Source: Gorsachius magnificus (Eukaryota; Chordata; Aves; Pelecaniformes; Ardeidae). From it: 64,000 nt of DNA. The number at the start of each line of letters is the position of its first letter. The first letter of the stretch is position 1. The DNA lies in the NCBI GenBank assembly GCA_034008185.1, contig CM067086.1:32695007-32759006 (forward strand), given 5' to 3'. The notes under the pieces were generated by a model, which was given only the letters and a program-made list of their open reading frames with translations, ran no database searches and was not told the origin of the DNA. Of this stretch, positions 45,461 to 64,000 are shown piece by piece. The position numbers and the translations under genes were made by a program.

Positions 45461-47167
45461 TCCGGGAGAGCTGTGGGGCTGCAAGGCTGAGCCTTGCCTG
45501 TTCTTAGCCCAAAAGGTCAGAGCAGTGTCAGCATGCTGTCCCCAATTTTGGCCTTTCAGGCATGCTCTTGGGAACATCTCCAAGACATGTGCCCATCCTA
45601 TGGTCTGCTTGTTCTGCATCAGATCAGGCAGAATACCTTAGCTGCTGCAGGTGCTTATGTTTGCCTTACTCGAGACCTTTACCTCAACATACCGCTTTAA
45701 CTTTATGGAGACTGTGGAACAATTTGAAACTAGTGTGCAGGGACATTGTAGACCATTCTTTAGTGTGTTTGGTATTTAAGAGCAAAGCATAAGAGGTGAA
45801 TGGTTCAATGATATTTATATTTTACATGCAAAACTTTTCTTCAATTTTCTCAGCTTTTCTCACAGGAGCAACGTGAGGGTGTTGCTGGCCCTGAGTACTG
45901 TTGATGTAGCACAAATGCATATCTAAGGGTCATCTTGTGCCCTTGCAAAAAAGACTGATGCATCCAGTGTCTGATACAGTAGTCCATATCTATATGGGAC
46001 CCTTTTCAAACTGGAAATTTGACCTGGACCCAGAGGTCTTCTGCCTTAAGACAGTTCCTGTGGTCATTTGGATCTCAGACAGATATTTGGATCCTTCTGG
46101 GGGTCTAGAGCATGCGTAAAACTGCTCTGTTCCCTTTTTCTGTTTCTGTTCTCCCTGCCACTAGTTTACCTTTTCCTCTCCTTCCACTGGATTTTTCTTT
46201 TTGATCTCTGGTCCTGAATCAGCTGTGACTGTACTCTCACAGCACTTAGGAATCATTTGCAAGTAAAATGGTCTGTGGCCAAACATCTCCAGGACCCAGT
46301 TATTCAGTATGGATCCATAGCAGTTACCCTGTTCAGAAATAGGCTGTGAGGTGCCGTTTTGTGACAGAAGCCGTGATTTATATCAGTCTGAACAGTGATC
46401 CTGACCTACCTTGCCAAATGATGCTGGCTCTCCTTTGTCCTGGTGTGCATGCAGCCACATGGTGAACCTATATGGGTTTCTTTATACTACTAAAGGTAGC
46501 ACGGCACTGCAGTTTAGACCAAGGTTAGCTTTGATTTTTATACAGAGCGCTAGGGCCCATGCTGTGATGCCAGCTCAGGCCACGTTAGTGTGATCACAGC
46601 GTGGGCTTCCCTACCCCAGAACCTGCCCATGCACCCAGACTGAGCCCAGGCCACTCTCATTGTCACCAGGATACAGAACCTGCTGCAGGGGCTTCTGCCT
46701 AATCCACCCAGGTGCTTGGTGTACAGTGAATTACACATCACCTATAAAACCAGACTTTTACTTTGAACAGCACAGCAGTAACTCTGTCCATGGAAGGGAT
46801 TATAAACCTTCCTGGATCATGAATTTTAAGGGCTTACTTTCAGACTTTAAGAAGACATCATGCAGCAGCAAAGTAGAATATAAAAGCCAATGAGGCGGTC
46901 ATCACACTGCACCAAGAAAATGAGCTGTAAATGCCCCAGTCAGGTTGGACTAGGAAGTTTTCCAGGTGGCTTTTCTCCCAGGGGAGGAAGCCACCATCCA
47001 GCAGCAGTGTGGTGATACTGGCTAGGGCAGCGCACGCCTCACCTCAAGGTGGCTTGCTCCATCTCTAGGTATCTGCTGGGCAGCAGGGTCCTGTGTAAAG
47101 GGTCTGCAGCCCAGCTGTAGTTCTCTGTATACGTTAGACAAATGGCATTGGCCATCAGTGTCCTGGC

Positions 47168-47193
47168 TTTTTTTTTTTTTTTTTTTTTTTTTT
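47168..47193. repeat. T26 homopolymer
   Basis: Twenty-six consecutive T, the longest single-base run in the window. No attached element was recognised on either side. Confidence 0.75.
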
Positions 47194-49724
47194 GGTGGTT
47201 AAAAAATAAGCTCCAGAAAGAATCCCAAGGAGACTGTCAGGTTGGCTTCAGCCTTGTGAAATCTTGTGTTTAATCAGAGTTAAAGCCAGCAATAGTGTTT
47301 TCATGGCATTTATCTCACATCTCATCAAATAAAGATACCTCTCTGCTGTTTACAAGCCATGTCCCAGTGAATGAGAACCAGTGGAAGAGGACATCCTACA
47401 CACAGCATGAGTGCAGGACATATTCTGTGTCCATGTTAAATGGAAGGTGAACTAAGCAAGCAAAATAAGCAATAAGGGTTAAGAGCTGCTTCTTACAACC
47501 ATCTTTGACTGTTAACAATTCAAGATTATTCTAAACATCTTTGTTTAGCCAGAGTCCATAGGATTAAAGCAGTTGTGGCATGCAGGAGATCTGTGTAAAC
47601 CTGGATCAAGGGAGGGTCTAGCCTGGTGCAGCTTCCAAATGGTTTTGCATCTGCTTTTAAATCTCACTGTCATCTGACACCCCAGGAGCCTTCTTTTGCT
47701 GTAATAGATTCCATACTGGTGTCAAATGCTCCTGGGATTTAACAGATTGAATAGGTCAAGTATGTGACCCTAAGAATGTTTTATTTGCACCTCTAATCTG
47801 CATAGAAAATTGCTGCTTGCTTAGACAGATGTGGCTCAGTTCAGCGTAAAGATACCTTTGGGTGAACTGATCCGTAGTCTCACCTGCACAAGTGAAAGGA
47901 GAAATAAAGCTTGGGGGTTTCAACAGTTGCAGAAGCCCCATCTGAGCAAAACACCTCCTGAAATACTGGGCAGAGCAAGCATACATTTGACAGTGGAAAG
48001 GGGGTGGGGTGAGGAAATAAGGTCTCTCCATGTCAGTGAGTGAAGCATAGCATTGTATTTGTCCCTATCTTGTGCCCACTCACAATTAGGGAGCTGAGAT
48101 GTACACCCTCATCATCATTGCCAGCCACCTGTCCTAAATCTGGCTCGACCATCATTAGCAACATGCTTTCTGAAGACAGGGGCATGGATGCTCGTCCTGT
48201 TTTATTTGGCTTTTGTTAGGATAAACAAAATGCAGAGCAGCCTTTATTTTATGTCACCATTGTTGCTCTGTGTCTCCGATTCCCAGATAATAATGCTATC
48301 CTGCCAGTTGTTCATCCCCTGCAACTCCCACTCTCCATGGGGTAACCAGAGGCTGTGCTCCCATGGGCAACTCAGAGTTGTAGCTAGGGGAGGATAACAG
48401 TTTCTGTAGCATTGATTCTGCTTCTAACTACCCAGGACAGGGTAGAAAAGTAAGCTTAATCATTTTTGCATTTTTCAAAATGAGTTCATGCATTTAAAAA
48501 AGGTGGTGGCATTTTAAAAGCCACATCTGTGTAGCCAGACAGTCTTGCTCCTAAGGACTGAATATTTGTCAGGCCCTTAATTGGCTGTCAAACAAATGGA
48601 TGAGAGTACTGTAGGTTTTGCATATTTTGTTCGTGGTATTTGGTACAATAATGGGAGCTGGGTGGAAGCGTATTCACAGGTGCAAAAAATTTCCTTCCAG
48701 TGGATGCAGATGCCTCATCAGCCTTAGCCAGCAACTGATCCACCCCCAAGTTGAATGTAAATCACATTAATAACATGTACTTCCTTCTGCTGTTCAGAAA
48801 ACAGCTGCTGGTGGTGGAGGAAGTGCAGACGACGCTTGCAGAGGTCCTGCCTAGGAAGAACACTTAGAAAACACAGGCAGAAGATACTGTCTGATTATCA
48901 GCCTTTTAATACGTGAACTGCTCTCACATTACCGAGCCTTACTTATACCAGCGGGGAGCACACACAGTATCTTTAATTAAGCATTAGATTATTCTAGCTT
49001 TATAGTATTACATTCAACTTTTTAACAATTCCTGTGGAGTTTCTTTCTCTTCATCACCAGGAAGCAGAAGGCTTCATGCAAACCTGTTTTGCAGCCATGT
49101 TTTTCACTTGTTTCTTGGCCATATTCCACTATATTAGAAAGAGACTGGCAGCAGCTGAAGGGTGCTGAAGGGATCCTAAAGGAAGAGGAGGTTGGCACTG
49201 GGGAATGCAGGGATGGAAAACCAAGTGAGTGAGGGCCAAAGAGTACATGGCCTTTCTGATCAGGCTGGCTGACTTTGTAACCAGGTTGCCAGGTGAAGTT
49301 TTTTAGCTCTGGAAATGAAAAATGTGTGCCTGCTTCTAACAAATAACAGTTTTGTCAACTCTATTTAAAAGAAAAAAAAAAAAGAAGAAAAGGACAGGAG
49401 ATAGTGTGGTTGGTTAAATCTGCATCCCAGGATGGATCATTCACTAATCTCACTGACATCAGTATCTGCTTGGTAGGTGGTGGGTTTTCTCTGTGTCAAG
49501 AAAAGGTTAAAATGATATGAAGAGGTGAAGTGGTGGAAATATTCTGGGCTTCTTCCAGACCAGCTTTGCTTTGGTGCACTGCTAAGGAAGAATCAGGCAT
49601 GGGAGCAGGGACCACATATCTTCCTTTTTAAATGAGTAATGCAATGAAGAGGGCTGGGGGAGAAGAGATGCTTTCCACCTTAACTCCACCAGCTAACTTC
49701 ATAAAACTGGAATTTGAGAACGTG

Positions 49725-49925
49725 GCCAGAGCATAGTCCTGAGTTCTAATGCCACATTAGCAACTTAACGCCATCTGGTTTTATGTAAGTATCTTGACCT
49801 TTATTTCCAATTAAAATCCATGGAACAGTAATATTAATTACCTGTTTCAGTTCACTGATTGATTTATTAGTGTTCATAAAGCATTTCAACATTAAAGTAC
49901 TGCCATCAGATTTTAATCTAGTCCA
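49725..49925 (+). mobile_element. MIR-type tRNA-derived SINE remnant, plus orientation
   Basis: Several blocks follow the MIR consensus order: agtcctgagttctaatgcc (B-box region), gtaagtatcttgacct (MIR gcaagttacttaacct), aaaatccatggaacagtaat then attaattacctgtttcag (MIR aaaatggggataataat, acctacctcatag), and finally ttcataaagcatttcaac near the tail. Gaps and substitutions are many, consistent with an insertion predating the bird radiation. It is the best preserved of the three candidates. Confidence 0.6.
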
Positions 49926-51739
49926 TTAAAATAAAGAGCTCAATTTAGTTTCAGATCTTAAATATACCCTAGGGTCCTCTTGCCAACTGCTGTGGTTTTT
50001 ACCAGCGTTGGGGTTTTTTGCTTTTTGAAAATCCCCACAAATATCTATCACATGAACAAAACCATTTTGTATTTTAGCTGTAGTATCTCAGGTATTTGTA
50101 CCAATAGTAAGGATTTTCCTCTAACTTGATTGCAGTACTTTGTTGGAGGGGTTGAGAGTGCAAAAAGTGCAAAACTGAATATACTTGCCATCACGTGACA
50201 TTTTCTTACACCAGCCTAGCAGACAACCCCCTCACCCCAAAATACCTGTAAAAAAATTAATTTGTGAGAAGTCTGTCAAAAGGCAAACATAGTTTTTTTT
50301 CATGCCAGCAACAATAACTGTAGTTCTTTTGTACTGTAGTGAAAAGGTTTTGGGTATTTAATTCTGGGGAAACTGGTGCCCCACCAAGATATCTGTGTGT
50401 ACTCTTAAATGCAGAAAGGAGTGGATACAGGGGTTTGCTGCAAGTAGAACAAGGTGGTATGTCTTGTTTTCTATCTTATAAATCTGTAAATCCCTAATGC
50501 AGATGTATGTCAAAGCACAGTGGAGATTATCCTTCTAATTTACACTGGAAGTTGCACCACATGTAGCACTAAATCACAAGCTTTCAGGAATTTGGACAAG
50601 GTGGACACAGTTTCTAAAACAATGTGTTTGGGGTGTGTGCTCCTTGTCTGTTGGTTTTGAATACACTGAGGTTCACATTTTGAAAATTTTTCGAAAGAGG
50701 AAAAACTTTTTTTAACGGCTTAAAAGGAAAATTTCAAATATCGTTACTTTTGTGACAGGATCCAGACAAGTGGCAGTTGCTTATACTGCAAATTTCTACT
50801 TGCCCCAGAGCATGATGTGTTACTGCTGGGCAGCTTTATGGAAGCAGTGACACAGAGGTGTCTACAGTAGTACGAAACCTGACAGAGAATGAGTAGGAGA
50901 AGGCAGCTCTGCTAGTTTCACTATCCAAAAAAAGTGAAGGCTGTAAATTTTATAATGTGTATATATAGTCTGTGTGGAATTTTTGTAGATGCTGAGGATC
51001 GGCACTTGAGACCCAGCTGCTCACTGGACTGTTTGGTGCTAATCTGTACACGGTGGAAGCCCTTTTCTGGGCCAGCATCCGCCCAGGGCCTCCCCCCAGA
51101 ACCTTGATCCCCTGTCCTAAACAGTTCGTACCTCACATGTGCAAGCAGCCGCTTTCTAAAACCTCCGAGTTGTTGACCCTTGCTGATTTATATTACGGAG
51201 TCCCATGAGCAATAAAGCACAATCTGCTTAACATCTTAGTTTATGTTATGGTCTGCTCAGGCTGGTCAGCGTGAGTCTTTGCTTCCTCTTTAAGCAGGAT
51301 GCATGTAACTTTGACGAATGCTCTGTGGTGTCCTTTGGCAATTATATGACTGAAAAAAGTCCTATACAGGCTGTCTGGCATATTTAGGCTTGTTTGAAAT
51401 GAAAATGCTGACTTTTCTTGTTTTTCTTGGTGGTATCTTGTTCACATGACAAAACCAGCTGTGAGAGCTCATCTGCGCTGAGACGTCTCACTGGTTCTTC
51501 TGGTATAACTATGCTGGGGTGGTTATATAGGTGACTTGGAGTAGACATATCAGAGAAAGGCTTTTCTTTTTCCCAGTTTGGCTTATATGGCTTCTGAGTG
51601 ATTGGAATTAAATCTGAACAAGGTTGGTTTAGGCCCCTGTGGGGAATTACACTGTTCTAAATTGGTCCCTGTTCCTGGTCTTTTGGATCATTGATGTCTG
51701 TTTTATGCTCAGTATTATACTGCAAGAGAACCAGTCTGA

Positions 51740-62430
<10,691 letters not shown>

Positions 62431-62516
62431 ATATTATAGGCACGCTAAGGCCGGATGAGAAGGCCATAATGACCTATGTCTCATGTTACTACCACGCCTT
62501 CTCAGGGGCGCAGAAG
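62431..62516 (+). CDS. ACTN1: ACTN1 exon 8b (alternative, mutually exclusive duplicate of exon 8a)
   Basis: This second 86-bp exon lies 1,339 bp downstream of 8a, with the same entry and exit phases, and reads (D)[20 protein letters not shown] then HAFSGAQK. Compared with 8a it has V228I, A231L, S244C and F245Y. At the DNA level 21 of 86 positions differ, mostly silently, so both copies have been kept under protein selection since an old tandem duplication. The splice sites are strong: acceptor cttttccttctctgcacag and donor aag|gtgaga. Alternative exon 8 pairs are known from memory in ACTN4 and ACTN2, and the LRPDEK...VSC form resembles the ACTN4 alternative. Expression of this copy cannot be shown from DNA alone. 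Confidence 0.9.
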
Positions 62517-64000
62517 GTGAGACTTTACCGCTAACAACCCCCTCCCTGCTCCCTGCCCTGCCCACCGCTCCTCTCCACGGAGGAACGTGCCAGACTGCCC
62601 CCCCATCCGCCCCAGGGCGTTTGCAGGGAAGCCCAGCCCATCCAGCGATGCACTTAGATGTGCCATCTGTAGTCTTGCTGCAGATGTAAATGTCCTTTCA
62701 GACAGACTGGAGCTGCTCCTTCCCTCCAGTTTCACACCCCAGTGGTGGAGAAAGCATTTGGTAAAGCTGGCATCAAAAGATGAGTGAACAGCTGCTCTGT
62801 CAGAGTCAGTACCCTTTCCGTGACTAGTGTGCATATCATCCTGGCCAGGCAACGTGCCTCCAGAAGTACCACAATCAAATCAGCCTACCCCAGGAAATCA
62901 CAGCCTGTCCCCCTTGAGTGGCCACCCTGCCTTCCACACTCAGCCCCTGCTAGGTCAGTGGTCTTTTCCTAGGCTGAATCATCTGTGTGCTGGTTATATA
63001 GCACTTTTGTGCTCCAGCCACAAAGTCCATTCCTACCAGGCCTTGAGCTTTCCCAAACTCACACGCTTCTCCATTTCTTCCTTCACCCTGGTCGTCCTCG
63101 TCTGTTTCCCAAAACACCTATATGTTTTATTTCTCTTTCCTCTGCTTTGCCCATTTCCATAACTTCAGTCCTTCGTCCTCTACTTCCTCTTTACTCTAAA
63201 GTCTCTTTGCCTGGCATTGGGACATTTGTCCTCAGAAGAACCAAACAGTCACAGTTTGTCTTTGGGCAAACTTCCCCCAAAGCAACAATTTCCCTGCAAT
63301 CCTTTGAATAGAAGAAAAAAGTCCATCCTTTCCTCCCATACCATAGCCTGGCTGGGCTGCAGCCTTTCCACAAAATCACTGCTAATTTCAGATTGTAGGC
63401 TTTGGAACAATAAAATCTGAAGTTCAAGACTGCATTCTTCATGTTAGGAACAGATGTAAATATCAACCTGTTTCCCCCAGCCTCAACTTCTTTCTCTCAC
63501 TGGGCCTTTTCTATTTGAGACACAGTCCATGCGTTGCCCAGCTTGAGGACTAACTTGACTCCAGGAAGAGTCCATCTCTTTTGTACAAATCAGCGCTGAT
63601 GGTCGCAGCACTGATGCAGATACCATGCTGATGCTGGCTTTCAGAGGGCAAACACAGGCAGTAGGTTCTACAGAGCAGCTCTTTAGTTGAAGCTTTTTGT
63701 TCTCTGCCCTGTTTCATATAAATTACGAGATACTGTCTTGTTTCCAAGGAACTGGGAATATGTCCCGCAGCAGTGCAGTAGACTTGCCTGTTTGGCATAA
63801 TTTGTGTAGTCATGATTTTTCTGCTAGGATTCTGCTTTGTGAATAGTTCAAAACCCCTGAGACCAGGCTGCAAGCTCCGGCCAGCTGATACTTGCCCAGG
63901 AAGATAGTAGTCTCAGAACTTATGCCAGCCCGGCGATAAGGCCTGCTGTTTGCCAGGTGCCCCTGAGGAACTGCACCATGCTGTCTGCTTAGCCTGAAGA
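62517..64000 (+). other. ACTN1: Start of ACTN1 intron 8 (partial)
   Basis: The intron after exon 8b runs past the window end. The expected next coding text (AETAANRICK) is not present. A C/T-rich stretch at about 63060-63220 is the only compositional oddity. Confidence 0.85.

Overview
The window is vertebrate nuclear DNA and almost certainly avian. It carries the 5' part of one gene, ACTN1 (alpha-actinin-1), on the + strand. Seven constitutive coding segments plus one duplicated alternative exon are recognisable. All have canonical AG/GT borders, compatible phases and a translation matching the alpha-actinin-1 actin-binding domain (two calponin-homology domains). Diagnostic residues separate it from ACTN4 and ACTN2: [37 protein letters not shown] and IDYGKLRK. 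A bird is suggested by a solo LTR at 25143-26250. I recognise it from memory as an ERVL-like LTR type common in bird, especially neoavian, genomes. The virtual lack of mammalian-type repeats agrees with this.

Layout. Bases 1-39093 are read as the distal part of a very large intron 1; exon 1 (start codon and first ~35 codons) is not in the window. Exon 2 is at 39094-39208, exon 3 at 44317-44436, exon 4 at 51931-52017, exon 5 at 52600-52687, exon 6 at 53624-53702 and exon 7 at 59290-59371. Two homologous 86-bp exons follow: 8a at 61006-61091 and 8b at 62431-62516. Bases 62517-64000 begin the next intron; exon 9 is not reached.

How it works together. Exons 2-7 plus either 8a or 8b encode residues ~36-254 of alpha-actinin-1, which is most of the actin-binding domain. 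Each exon 8 version is 86 bp (not a multiple of 3) with identical phases, so using both or neither would shift the frame. The pair is therefore expected to be mutually exclusive. The two differ by 4 of 29 residues but 21 of 86 bases, showing an old duplication under protein-level constraint. The 8a donor is weak, and a strong pyrimidine tract ending in AG lies just downstream of it; both are plausible elements of the switch.

The non-coding remainder holds the solo LTR, three candidate MIR-type SINE remnants, several long homopolymer runs, a local CpG cluster, a perfect-consensus CArG box and alternating purine-pyrimidine tracts. No other protein gene, tRNA, rRNA or CRISPR array could be supported.
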